Source of the DNA: Argentina anserina
Taxonomy: Eukaryota; Streptophyta; Magnoliopsida; Rosales; Rosaceae
Assembly: GCF_933775445.1 (NCBI RefSeq)
Contig: NC_065873.1
Span: 7,378,001 to 7,442,000, forward strand
Reading direction: 5' to 3'
DNA: 64,000 nucleotides
Under the pieces are notes generated by a model. The model had not been told where the DNA came from. It did not search any database and saw only the letters and a program-made list of their open reading frames with translations. The stretch's first letter is position 1. Every line of letters starts with the position of its first letter. Shown piece after piece: positions 36,106-47,697 of this stretch. The translations under genes were made by a program, and so were the position numbers.

Positions 36106-36123
36106 TGGCGCCGTTGCCGGGGA
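36106..36123 (+). other. Primer binding site of the Athila element
   Basis: TGGCGCCGTTGCCGGGGA begins three bases after the 5' LTR. It matches the well-known Athila primer site complementary to the 3' end of a plant tRNA-Asp. Confidence 0.85.
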
Positions 36124-37342
36124 ATTGAGAAAATCTCAATTCTTTGAAGTGTTAATTTTGTACTATATTGTATATTTGTAAAAATAAATTCGTGTAAATA
36201 GTACAGTGAACAGTAACATTCAATAAAAACAATTATAAGTTTTTTTTACATCTAAAAAAAAAGTAAATCTCTGTAAATTGTTTTTACTTTTTTTTTTGTA
36301 AAGTGTAAAAATGTAAAATACTTGTAAAAAAAAATAAAAATAAATTTTGTACAGTAAATAAAAAAAAGAATAATAAAAAAATAATATGTATATGAACAGT
36401 AATCGGTAACAGTAAAGTACTCACAGTAAATAAACAACCGTGAACAGTAACTTTGTAAAAAAATTAACTTTTTTTTTATTCTATATTTTAGTGATAAATG
36501 TTTTAATTTTGTTGTAGTATGCATATATGATACTTGTTACAGTTAGATAATTAAGGAAACTAAAATGTTTATTTATGCTTAGTTTATTGTAAGTTATAAA
36601 ATGAACGGAATAGGTAAAGTCCATTTTGTTAATATTCGCTTTAACCCTCCATTTGTATCTTGCTAAGGTCACTTGGGGTTGAGGGCGGCTTTTATTAACA
36701 CTTTGCGAGCAGTTTAACACACAAATTTATTCCAAGCTGAGTAAGGGGCATACTATTTTCATTACCCTGGTTCAAGGTTTACAAAATTGGATCTCAGAGG
36801 CCCATAGACTGACATACATCTCGGTGATGAAGTCGATTGGGAAAGCATCCTTTCGAGGATGTGGCCCCCGTGGTGTCCAACAAATGAGTCCTGCCTTGTG
36901 ACTATCTCTGATTCTAGCTATCCAGTCTTCTGAAACAAAGGAATGAGTTTGTGTCTAGACGACGTACTTAGGCCGCACGTCCACCTCACTTTATAACTTA
37001 GAAAATAACTTTGTATAAATAGATGTATATAGTTTCAAAAGAAAATGATATTGTAACTTTTAAGGTATATCGGATAAAGCAAGACTCTTACCTGGGACTA
37101 TTTCAGTCCATTGCACAGTTAGCTCCTCTGCTCCACGTACCCTAAATGTTAGGATTGTGTGTGAATAAAATCAATTAGACTTAGTAATACTTTACACTTG
37201 TAGATTTTGTAACAAAAAAAAACAATCAATCAGTAACAAACAAAAAAAGAAAACGAAAGTGAAAAAAAAAAGTTTGTATTTACTTATACTTGTATTTCAT
37301 ACTTTGTAAAGTTACTAATAATTGTTCTTTTCAGGCTCATGA
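36124..37342 (+). other. Athila 5' leader, non-coding
   Basis: About 1.2 kb between primer site and gag start with many short ORFs and no gene. The last bases read TTGTTCTTTTCAG (37323-37335 region) just before the gag ATG at 37343, which resembles a splice acceptor; another ATG at 37339 leads to a very short ORF. Confidence 0.5.
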
Positions 37343-39868
37343 ATGTCCAAGATTAGTGGTTGGTCCGAAGAGTTTAGTGCACACTTGAAAAGAATTCAGC
37401 CTCAAGATCAGTTTGATAACGTTTCCATTGAGTCAGATTCATTTCAAGAAGAAAGAGACTTTGGGTTCATTTCGCCATTTCCAGGTTCATCAAGTTGTGG
37501 TAGGCTCAATCCATTGTTCTTTGAGGATCCAGAGTTAGAATTGTTGACAAGTCTGTGTCCTTTGGGCCAATTGAATTTCGATTTACCTGATCCAGTGCCC
37601 ACAGTTCAAAGCCGAACAAAGGAAAACCTAGTTCCAAAACCAGAAATGGCATCGATCAGAGAGCAAAATGGCCAAGTAGAAGGAGCAGTTGAGGGGACAT
37701 CATCCTCTAACATAGCGTACCTTGTTCCAGAGGAGGGCAAGACGAGTGATTTTGAGTTGAAGAGTGGGTTCCTACATCATTTGCCTAAGTTCCATGGACT
37801 CTCAGGAGATGACCCCAATCAACATCTCACTCTGTTCCAGTTCAACTGTGAGACTATGTGCCCTAGAGGAGCAGACATTCAGATTGTAAAGATGAGAGCG
37901 TTTCCTTATTCATTGGAGGATCGTGCTCAAAAGTGGTTGTTTGAGGTACCTGCTGGTAGGATTACTTCATGGACAACAATGGTCAATGAGTTTTTGTCGA
38001 AGTATTTTCCCTCATCAAGGGTGACACACATCAGGAAGCAGATAACAGGAATCAAGCAAGGACCAGATGAGTCATTCTACAATTACTATAAGAGGCTCAA
38101 ATCTCTTGTAGCATTATGCCCAGCCCATGGGATTAGAGAAGGTATGTTGCTTCAATATTTCTATGAAGGATTGCTACAAATGGAAAGAGAGTTCCTTGAT
38201 TCAGCTGCTGGTGGATCGTTTTTGGACAAGAGCAATGTAGTAGCAAAAGATCTTTTGGAGAAGAGAGCTATGAACAACCAACAATTTAGAACATCTGCTA
38301 GTTCTACACGGCAAGTACATGAGACTAACTCGAGTTCAAGCTCTGCTCTAGAGGACAAGGTTGATAAGTTGTCCAAGATGATGAATCATTTCATGAAGAT
38401 TAGTGGAGCTCAAGTTTGTGGAATCTGTACGGATGGGCACCTTACTGATCAGTGTCCTCAAGTTGCTTCTAGTGGAGGGTATGAGGAAGTCAATGCCCTT
38501 GGTTATCAAGGAGGTCAAATGTATAATCCATTTTCGAATACATACAACCCTGGCCTACGTGATCATCCAAACTTTCGGTGGTCCAATAATGAGAATGTAC
38601 TAAGGCCACATCAGAATGCTATGCAATTTGGGCCTCGTCCGGCTGGTTTATTTAGACCACAAGCTCCATTACTCAATGTTCCACCTCCCAACGTGGCTAG
38701 TACTCCTAATTATGATGAGATGTTGAAATCTTTAGTTGCTGGACAAAGTCAATTGAATACCGTGATTCAAACTTTGGTGGTGGGTCAACAAGCGAATAGC
38801 AAAGACATTGCGGAGCTAAAAACGCATATGGGTCAGGTAGTAGACTTCATGGGCCGTTTTTCTGAGCAAGGAAAGTTGCCAAGTGGTGTCATACCTAACC
38901 CAAAGAATGAGCAAGCCCAAGCTATCATGACAATGAGTGGACTCGAGCTAAAGGAGCGGCCTAGTATTGCTAGGAAGGCCCAAACAACCCATGTTCTTGA
39001 GGAGGGTGACGAGATGACTATGATGAATGTCTTGGAGAAAGATCCATCTACCTCCAAGAAGGAGAGTGTGCCGATCCATGAAGCACACAAAGGTACAAAT
39101 GCTAACTCAAATGAATTAGTTAAAACTAATCCTATTTCGTATGTACCTTTCCAATCTAGGTTTGCAAAGAGCAAGAAGGATAAATCTGATGAGGAGGTGT
39201 TAGAGGTCTTTAGGAAGGTGCAAGTTAACCTTCCATTGTTAGAGTGTATCAAGCAGATCCCTAAATATGCGAAATTTCTTAAGGAGCTTTGCACTTCAAG
39301 AAGACAAATTAGGGAAGAAAAGGTAGTGAAGATGAATGAGACAGTTTCAACTGTCATACAAAGGAAGCTACCCCCTAAGATGAAGGATCCGGGAAGTTTC
39401 TCTGTCCCATGTAAAATTGGTAACACATTATTTGATAATGTTATTCTTGATCTAGGTGCTTCGATAAATGTCATGCCATACAATGTTTATCAATCACTAG
39501 GATTAGGACCTTTGAAGAATGATAATGTGATTATCCAATTAGCAGATCGATCTAACAAGTACCCTAAGGGGTATGTTGAGGATGTCCTTGTGCAGGTCAG
39601 TCACTTGATTTTTCCTGCAGATTTCTATGTGCTAGACATGGAGGTATCACCATTAGAGACAACTCCACTACTTTTGGGGAGACCGTTCATGAGAACTGCA
39701 AGGACATGCATCGATGTTGCAAATGGGAGTTTGACGATGGAGTTTGATGGAAATGTTATCAGCTTCAACATTTTTGAGGTAATGAAGTACCCAGTTTCTG
39801 ACATTAACTCGTGTTATTCTGTGGATGATTCTATTGCACAGGTTATGTCAGAGACGTTGGAAGCATAG
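37343..39868 (+). CDS. Athila gag-protease (841 aa), ending at an in-frame TAG
   Basis: Retrotransposon capsid plus aspartic protease. Gag core at about residues 145-325 (LHHLPKFHGLSGDDPNQHLT, then RAQKWLFEVP). A zinc-knuckle-like CGICTDGHLTDQC lies near residue 359 (spacing CX2CX3HX4C). A long linker follows. The protease lies near residue 700: LDLGASINVMPYNVYQSLGL, then a LLLGRPF signature. The ORF stops at TAG 39866-39868, followed in the same frame by CAA TTA and by continued coding. Start chosen at the ATG at 37343, the first that opens the long frame. Confidence 0.9.
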   Translation: MSKISGWSEEFSAHLKRIQPQDQFDNVSIESDSFQEERDFGFISPFPGSSSCGRLNPLFFEDPELELLTSLCPLGQLNFDLPDPVPTVQSRTKENLVPKPEMASIREQNGQVEGAVEGTSSSNIAYLVPEEGKTSDFELKSGFLHHLPKFHGLSGDDPNQHLTLFQFNCETMCPRGADIQIVKMRAFPYSLEDRAQKWLFEVPAGRITSWTTMVNEFLSKYFPSSRVTHIRKQITGIKQGPDESFYNYYKRLKSLVALCPAHGIREGMLLQYFYEGLLQMEREFLDSAAGGSFLDKSNVVAKDLLEKRAMNNQQFRTSASSTRQVHETNSSSSSALEDKVDKLSKMMNHFMKISGAQVCGICTDGHLTDQCPQVASSGGYEEVNALGYQGGQMYNPFSNTYNPGLRDHPNFRWSNNENVLRPHQNAMQFGPRPAGLFRPQAPLLNVPPPNVASTPNYDEMLKSLVAGQSQLNTVIQTLVVGQQANSKDIAELKTHMGQVVDFMGRFSEQGKLPSGVIPNPKNEQAQAIMTMSGLELKERPSIARKAQTTHVLEEGDEMTMMNVLEKDPSTSKKESVPIHEAHKGTNANSNELVKTNPISYVPFQSRFAKSKKDKSDEEVLEVFRKVQVNLPLLECIKQIPKYAKFLKELCTSRRQIREEKVVKMNETVSTVIQRKLPPKMKDPGSFSVPCKIGNTLFDNVILDLGASINVMPYNVYQSLGLGPLKNDNVIIQLADRSNKYPKGYVEDVLVQVSHLIFPADFYVLDMEVSPLETTPLLLGRPFMRTARTCIDVANGSLTMEFDGNVISFNIFEVMKYPVSDINSCYSVDDSIAQVMSETLEA

Positions 39869-41100
39869 CAATTAGCTATGGAGCAAGGGGCCGGATTTGA
39901 CAAGCATGGGGACCGTGTCCCAAGAGAAGAGTGGGCTGACTTTGAGCCCAAAATTTTTGAAATAGTGAATGAACTTGAAGCTCAACCATACAAAAGGTAT
40001 CCCTCTTTCTTGTCAATTCCCATTTCCACTAATAAATTGTTACCATATGTGGTACAAGCCCCAAAGTTAGATTTGAAGGAGCTTCCAGATCATTTGAAGT
40101 ATGTGTACCTTGGAAAGAATGATACTCTACCAGTTATTGTGTCATCAACACTGAGTAAGCAGCAAGAAGCACTACTACAAAGTTCCCCATTAGGGACTCT
40201 TAGCATCAGTGTCTATTGGGGACAATACACACTGATATCAGTGTGTAATCTCATTAGCACCTCTGTAGCCACTAATAAAATATCAGTGCCCTCTATAAGA
40301 GGTGCTAATGGGGTATTACACTAATAATATATCAGTGGCAAAGTAACAATGATTTATTTAAAAAAAAATGGGTGCCAATAGGCACCTCTCTAAATTCTTA
40401 CAGTGTTATACACTTATACAATACAACCAGTAACAGTAATATCAAAAAATATACATAACCCTCAAAATCTAAACACAGGAAATGATAAAATTCTTCCCAG
40501 GTAACCAGCTGTCTTTAAAACACCACATTTTCTAAGCAAATGCAACCTGTGTCCAATACCTGAAGAAAAATCAAAGAATTAATTAGTTCTAGCTACCTAG
40601 AAATCTTAGATAATTAAATTATGTTGCAAATGATACTTGTTATATATTCAGCACGCAATCATGAACGTGGTACAGTTATGACAATTTCATTTACGCACAA
40701 CTTTCAGACAGATATGCTAAGTAAAGGAAAATCTCTAGTTTTACATATAATAGCATCAATATATGTCAGAATCTATCATCATGATTTAACTATATGTGCC
40801 AAAGGCAATAAGAAGGTTGTCCGACGTAACCAACCTATGTAAGACCATAGATCAACTAAGTCACATATATTTACATGTCAAGAAGAAATTTTACAAATGA
40901 TAGATGCAACAGAAAGAAAAAAAACCAAGGCTGCAGGATTTGTCAACATACAACTGTTTTTAAGAATATTTTCACTATACATACAACTTAAATAAGCAAT
41001 TGTTCCATTGAGGTAAGAAATTTCTCTAAAAAAGATATATATTGACAGCCAACACTACTAAAAAATAGTAGCTACACTTCATGACTAAAACCAGAGAGTT

Positions 41101-41799
41101 ACCAGTTCAATAATGCTTGGATCATACTCCCAAGTTTTCAGGTCTCGGATCTCTCCCTGCAGCAAACTGGACATGTGGTTTAAAAATTACATATTAGATA
41201 CCTCATATTGTAACAGAACAAAAAGGAGCGATGGAGGAGAACACGGAGAAATAAATATGAAAGCAACACAAATCACGAACCTCAAAGCATCTTCTTAACT
41301 TGTCCAACTTTCCTCTTACTATGCCCTGAAAGAAACCAACCAATGTAATAGTCAGTGCGTTTCTCCTTCATGTTTCAATACATTTTCATACCATCCACAT
41401 AACATGTTATCTTTAAAAGGTTATCTACATTACCAAGTGAGAGAGTGATTTACTTGGTTCCAATCAGGATATCAAAATGTTCAAGTTTTATTTTTATAAG
41501 ATATTAGTGCAATTGGTTCCAACATCACTCATGTGTTATATACTGGTTTTTACATTACAAATAGAACACCAAACTCATTACTCCTATCATAAGTTCATAA
41601 CTGAAGCTTATTAGTTTTGTTTGATATATTGCTTGTCTCAGACCCCACTACAATATGATTCAGTACAGTAGGCTAAGAAATTGGGGTAGAAGTACGAAAG
41701 AACAATTACCGCATACATGCACTTATTAATGAGAAAATTCTCGAGTTCACGTACATTTGCAACATCTAACTCGTGCATTAGCTGATCATATGGTAGTAC
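41101..41799 (-). pseudogene. Captured CSN7 gene fragment with introns
   Basis: Three exon-like segments match COP9 signalosome subunit 7: exon 41710-41799 (VLPYDQLMHELDVANVRELE, NFLINKCMYA), exon 41281-41325 (GIVRGKLDKLRRCFE) and a third at about 41105-41172 (FAAGRDPRPENLG, then a stop). Intron boundaries are kept (GT donors, AG acceptors), so the copy was made at DNA level. The fragment covers only the middle of the PCI region. Lies on the minus strand of the CACTA element. Confidence 0.85.
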
Positions 41800-42469
41800 C
41801 TGGATAAGCAGCACATAAGAATATATTAGAAAAGAATATCAACAAAGGCAATATGAGACACTTAAACATGCTACACAGAGGAGGGGGTCTCAAAATCCAC
41901 CAGATTACCTTCATATCATCTACTTTCTAGCAATGGAAATTGCCTTTCAATTATATGTTTCTTTTACAGAAAAATAATAAGCGTATGTAAACAAAGTAGT
42001 CTGACTTCCGGTAATCACATTGAGAACCACATACCAGTAACAACTCTGTTCAATTAGAAAAGTAAACCATTTACAACTTATGTTAAAAATAGATAAAGAT
42101 GATTATGAGTAATAGGAAGTACATACTATGTGAGAAGAACATAGTTGAGAAGCTAAACCTGCAAGGCAAAAGCAGTTTCAGTGATCAATAAAAGGAAAAA
42201 AAAACAAGCAACTACAAAATCACGTTTTTACTCTCACAATCGTAAGTACAGAAATCTCAAGTCATTATCACGCCAATTGCTGACTGTCAGGTTAGACCAC
42301 AATCATAATTTTCAAGACTTTGTTGGTTTTCAATTACATCACCAAGTGGTCTAATTCGCACCAAGGCAAAAGCAACAGATGTATGAACCTTTAATAAGTG
42401 TAGTGTAGACTATCGAAAGATGAGAAAGTGAGAGGCGTAATCAAGGGGAGAGAAAGGTTGGCTTACAAG

Positions 42470-42972
42470 CACTCCTACATTGCTAAAAATCAGAACGCGG
42501 ATGAGGGTGTATTAATCGGTGTCAGACTCGTGAAAGACGATGGAGAAGTGGTCGGAGGTTTTGAGCTGGTCGAAGGTGTAGACGAGTTTGACAAGATTGG
42601 ACTTGAGAGCGCCTGACGTGGATCCATGAGTCGCAGGTGCAGAGGAAGAACCTGACCCGGTAGAGGTCTGGATCCGAGCCGGTTGGTTGCTGAGAGAGGG
42701 AGATTTTGGAAACGTTGAGCTCGAGGCGGCCTTTGTCGTCGAATAGGATGATGGGGCGCTAGTCGCTGTGGATGGAAGAGCTAGATTCGGATCTCAATGG
42801 AGGAGAGAGACAAAGCGGCGAAGAAGAGAGTGAGGAAGAAGATGAAAGAGGGGAGAATGTGGATTTGGATCTGAGGGTTTTGAGAGGAAATTGGGAATGA
42901 GACTCTTCTCAATTTTTCTTTCCTTCTCTTTTCTTTAACAGTCGCAGTGGTTCTATTGGACGGGTTCCACAA
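42470..42972 (-). pseudogene. Captured GPR107/LUSTR-type receptor gene fragment
   Basis: The minus strand reads an N-terminal hydrophobic stretch (LPSFIFFLTLFFAALSLSSI), then in shifted frames RPIILFDDKGRLELNVSKIS, DPDLYRVRFFLC, DSWIHV, SNLVKLVYTFDQLKTSDHFS and VFHESDTD-stop. This matches the luminal N-terminal part of plant GPR107-like (lung seven-transmembrane) proteins. At least two frame changes and a stop are present. It includes a presumed signal peptide, so the copy begins near the gene's start. Family assignment is by recall. Confidence 0.65.
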
Positions 42973-45964
42973 TTTTTTTTCACACCAATTACCAATATAC
43001 AGATTAAAAAAGTATTTTTGGGATCAATTTTGTGTGGAATAGATATGAGAGGGAAGAAAAAGCCCACTGATGGTGTTCATCAGTGTGATACACAAACGAT
43101 AAGGTAAACTTCCACACCGATGTACTGTGTAAGGAGGTGCTAATGGGCCACTTTGTAGTAGTGAAGCTAGATTGATTGATGTGCTTAAGACGAACAAGAT
43201 CGCTATTGGATGGACTTTGGCGGATATCAAGGGGATCAGCCCTACAACTTGTGTTCATAGGATACTTTTGGAGGATGGCGCCAAGCCTACACGTGATGCT
43301 CAGAGGAGATTGCACCCACCAATGATGAAAATCGTGAAAAATGAGGTGATCAAGCTGCTTGATTGTGGAGTGATCTATCCTATCTCGGACAGTCGGTGGA
43401 TTTCACCAGTGCAAATTGTGCCTAAGAAGAATGGGGTGACTGTTGTGAAAAATGAGGCGAATGAGTTGGTACCCCAGAGGTTGGTGACCGGTCATAGGAT
43501 GTGCATTGATTATAGGAAGTTGAATGCTACAACACGCAAGGATCACATGCCTTTACCGTTCATGGACCAGATGTTTGAGAGATTAGCTGGACACGAGTTC
43601 TATTGTTTTCTAGATGGGTACAGTGGGTATAACCAGATATGCATTCATCCGGAGGATCAAGAGAAGACGACATTTACATGTCCATTTGGCACTTTTGCCT
43701 ATCGACGCATGCCTTTTGGTTTGTGCAACGCACCAGGTACATTTCAACGATGTATGCTTGCTATTTTCTCTGACTTTATCGAAAATATCATTGAGGTCTT
43801 TATGGATGGTTTTAGTGTTTATGGAAAAAACTTTGATGCATGTTTAGAGAACTTAGAGTTAATCTTGAGAAGGTGTGTAGAAACTAACCTTGTTCTTAAT
43901 TGGGAAAAATGTCATTTCATGGTGAATCAAGGGATAGTTTTGGGACATATTATATCTGCTAAGGGTATTGAGGTAGACAAGGCTAAGGTTGATATTGTGC
44001 ATCACTTACCCTCTCCCACAACTGTGAGAGAGGTTCGTTCTTTCCTTGGTCATGCAGGATTTTATAGGAGATTCATCAAGGATTTTTCCATGGTGGCGAG
44101 ACCTATGTGTACCCTATTGCAAAAGGAGGTGTCGTTCATATGGGATGATGCATGTGAGAAAGAGTTTGTGAAATTGAAAGAGTTGTTGACTAGTGCACCC
44201 ATCATTTGTCCTCCGGATTGGAACCTACCATTCGAATTGATGTGCGATGCTTCAGACTATGCAATTGGGGCAGTGTTGGGCCAAAGAAGAGAAAAGAAGC
44301 CTACAGTAATTTACTATGCGTCTAGGACTCTTAATGAGGCCCAGATAAATTATTCGACTACTGAAAATGAGCTTTTGGCTGTAATCTTTGCTTTAGAAAA
44401 ATTTCGATCATATCTTTTGCATTCTAAAGTTATTGTGTATTCTGACCATGCCGCATTAAGATATTTGATGACTAAAAAAGATGCTAAGCCCAGGTTGATC
44501 CGGTGGATACTGTTGATTCAAGAATTTGACCTTGAGATTCGAGATAAGAAGGGAAGTGAGAAAGTGGTGGCTGATCATTTGAGTAGGATCGTGCGAGATG
44601 AGGAAAGAGAGCCACTACGTGAGACTTTCCCAGATGAGCAACTCTTTGGGATGGAGGTAAGTGTGCCTTGGTATGCAGACATTGTCAATTATTTAGTTAC
44701 TAAGACTTTTCCTAGTACACTTTCGCATGCTAATAAGGCTAAATTGAAGAAAATGGCTAGACATTATATGTGGGATGAACCGTATTTATGGAAACAATGT
44801 AGTGATCAAGTCATTAGGAGATGTGTCCCAGAAAATGAGCATAGGTCAATTCTTAACTTTTGTCATAATGAGGCATGTGGAGGTCATTTTGGGCCTCGTA
44901 TAACAGCTTTGAAGGTGTTTGAATGTGGATTTTATTGGCCTACTATTTTTAAAGATGCATACATGTTTTGTGTTTCTTGTGATAGGTGTCAACGGACAGG
45001 TAAGATTGGTCCAAGAGATCAAATGCCCCTTACTCCTATTATTACTGTCGAAATTTTTGATGTGTGGGGTATAGATTTCATGGGTCCATTTCCTTCATCT
45101 AGAGGATTCGTGTATATCTTATTGGCTGTTGATTATGTGTCAAAGTGGGTGGAGGCAAAGTCTACCAAGTTTAATGATTCAAAAGTGGTTGCAGGTTTCT
45201 TGAGAACTAACATATTTTGCAGGTTTGGAGTACCACGTGTTTTGATAAGTGATGGAGGTTCTCATTTCTGCAATCGGACAATTGAGGCATTGCTCAAGAA
45301 GTATGGAGTAACCCACAAAGTTTCGACACCATATCATCCTCAGACAAGTGGCATGGCAGAAGTGTCTAACAGAGAAATCAAGAGAATTCTGGAGAAAACT
45401 GTAGGTCCAACAAGGAAGGATTGGAGTGATCGGTTGGATGATGCATTATGGGCCTACAGGACCGCGTACAAGACGCATATTGGGATGTCACCATTCAAAT
45501 TGGTGTATGGAAAAACATGTCACCTTCCAGTAGAGTTAGAGCACAGAGCATGGTGGGCGGTGAAGAAGTTCAACATGAGCTTGGATGAAGCAGGTCTACA
45601 TCGAAAGTTGCAGCTCAATGAGCTTGAGGAGATTAGGAATGAGGCTTACGATGCTTCGTGGATTTACAAGGAGAAAACCCGTGCTTACCATGACAAAATG
45701 ATTAGAGGAAAGAAGTTCCAAGTGGGCCAGAAAGTTCTGTTATTCCATTCGAGGCTTATGTTATTTCCAGGGAAACTTCGTTCGCATTGGGTTGGCCCAT
45801 TTGTTGTTACTAACGTGTTTGCTCATGGTGCAGTTGAGATTAAAAGTGATACAGCAGGGAAGGCATTCAAGGTGAATGGGCATCGACTTAAGTCCTACTA
45901 TGAGCCATTTGAGGAGCACACGTATAAGGAGACAATTGTGAGAGATGCGCCTAATGGAGAATGA

Positions 45965-47683
45965 ACATGAGAAAGTCTAGGCTGAGAGACTATAAAACTC
46001 AAGCGCTACATGGGAGGCAACCCATTTCAACCGTATCTGTGGAGGAGTCGTCTACGGGAGTTTGAATTTTCTAATCCCTTCACTCTTATGATTGACATGT
46101 ATATGTGTTGATATGTGATCTTATTCTATACTTGTGAATTACATTCTTACTATTGAGCTTACATTGAGGACAATGTAATTTTCTAAGTGTGGGGTAGGAT
46201 TGCAAGTTCATTAATTGTTTGTGTCATGATATAAAAAAAATCCTAAAAAAACAAAAATTATTGCTTTATTGAGTCTTAGGATGCCCCTAAAGTCTATGAT
46301 GATTAAGTCTCTAAAATACATAGATGATGGTTTTGCATTTCGTACGAATTGAATTGTAAGTTTCATTGATAATGTGGATTTGGTATGAACATGTGAGATT
46401 TGGATTAATTGATTATGACATACATGTTTTGGTCAGTTTAAAGTCCATAACAACCTGTGAGTTTTTGAGCCTATATGTACTTTCTTCATGAGATGTAATT
46501 TGAAATTTCGTGGTTGTTTATGAACCTCACTATTCTTTGCATATTCAATAACTATGTGTCATAGCTTTTAATGGACTCTAGAATTTACTAGAACTCACTT
46601 TTGTGATTGTTGAAACATTTAAGTCATAAAATGCTCTGATTTTGAAAATGACTTATGGATCATTTCTAGGAATACCACCACTTTAGCCAAACAACCATGT
46701 ATCCCTATATGTGCCATGTTTGGGACCCCTTAGTTGAACCACATTTGAGCCTACATTGAGCCTTTTATTCATCACCTATGTTATCTCCTATAGTTACATC
46801 TACCTTGTCCTATAGATTTGGCAGAATTCTTATTGAGATGATGTTGTGATAATACATGAAATAAGTGTGGGGTGGAAGACATTTGAAAAAAAAAATCAAC
46901 AAGATTTTAAGCAAGCATTGCCAAAAAAAAACAAGAAAAAGAAAAAAAAATGAATGATGAACTCGGCAAGAAAAGAAAAAAAGTTATGTTGTCTTTCATT
47001 TGTGATTTGGAGTTGAGTTGTAATTGAAGGTCTAAAAAATTTTACTTGACCTTTGTCCATGTTCACTTTGTGGTTAGAATGATGATTGTGCCCAACTTGT
47101 TATATTCGGCCCCTGATGGTGTGTGGTGTCATAAGGATGATGTTTACTCTGCTAAGTCTATAGGATTACCTTTGTGATTCCTTGATATTCCATGCCTTTA
47201 GCTACGCCTAAACATTTACCTTATCTAATGATCCTAATGATTCTTAAAATGAGCAAATCTTGATTTGTGGAGATGATCACAAGAGTTGAGCATATGGTTT
47301 TGGTCCATTTGTACACTTAGTTGTTAAATGAGGTTTTCCTATGTTATTCACAAACTGCTTTCATTTGTTGAAATATGCAAGTTATTTGATGCCTTAATAT
47401 CTTTTCTCTTGCATATACTTATGTGTGAATGATAACCATGAATCTGAGTGGAAAAAAGAGAGTATGCCTTGTGAGGAGGATTGGATTGACGAAACATGTT
47501 AAATGCTTATTGTCTAGTATCTGACTAATTCATACTATGAAGCATGTTTATGAAACTTGGAATTTATGTGCTTACATTCAAATGCTTAAACTTGAAAACT
47601 ATGTATTTTGAGATTCTGAGACAATCATTTAGGGGCAATAGTGTCTCATTTAGTTTTGTTTTGCTAAGGGACTAGCAAAAGCC
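45965..47683 (+). other. Athila 3' region without an envelope ORF
   Basis: 1.7 kb between pol and the polypurine tract with no long frame. Many Athila elements carry an envelope-like gene here. Two extra copies of the polypurine-tract-like motif AAGTGTGGGGT are present (46185, 46863). Confidence 0.6.
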
Positions 47684-47697
47684 AAGTGTGGGGTAGT
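47684..47697 (+). other. Polypurine tract of the Athila element
   Basis: AAGTGTGGGGTAGT directly precedes the 3' LTR start TGATAGG. Confidence 0.72.

Larger units (their letters stand above)
40170..43163 (-). mobile_element. CACTA (En/Spm) non-autonomous transposon, 2994 bp
   Basis: Ends CACTACTACAAAGT and, reversed, CACTACTACAAAGTGGCCCA. AAG flanks both sides (40167-40169, 43164-43166), the 3-bp duplication of CACTA elements. Subterminal regions repeat ATCAGTG and GAGGTGCTAATGG motifs. No transposase is present. Instead it holds minus-strand fragments of two cellular genes (41101-41799 and about 42470-42972). It interrupts the Athila pol. Confidence 0.93.
39869..45964 (+). pseudogene. Athila pol (RT, RNase H, integrase), split by a CACTA element
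   Basis: Coding runs in frame from just after the TAG to 40169, stops at the CACTA element, and resumes at 43164 in the same frame if that element and one AAG copy are removed. From 43172 the ORF is open for 930 codons. [39 protein letters not shown]. The catalytic motif reads FMDG where FMDD is expected (GGT at 43808-43810). RNase [30 protein letters not shown]. Integrase: HHCC finger ([15 protein letters not shown]) and DDE residues in [17 protein letters not shown] and GMAEVSNRE. Only the RT catalytic Asp is changed. Confidence 0.93.

Noticed and set aside
38833..39483. 216-codon minus-strand ORF in the Athila gag
   Set aside because: Shadow of the gag-protease frame; no plant-mobile-domain-like or other motif, unlike the Tat antisense ORF.
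43004..43315. Minus-strand ORFs at the CACTA/Athila junction
   Set aside because: They span the transposon end and the antisense of pol, so they are chance frames.
45965..47683. Envelope-like gene of the Athila element
   Set aside because: No ORF of useful length, no signal peptide or membrane segment; only short AT-rich frames.
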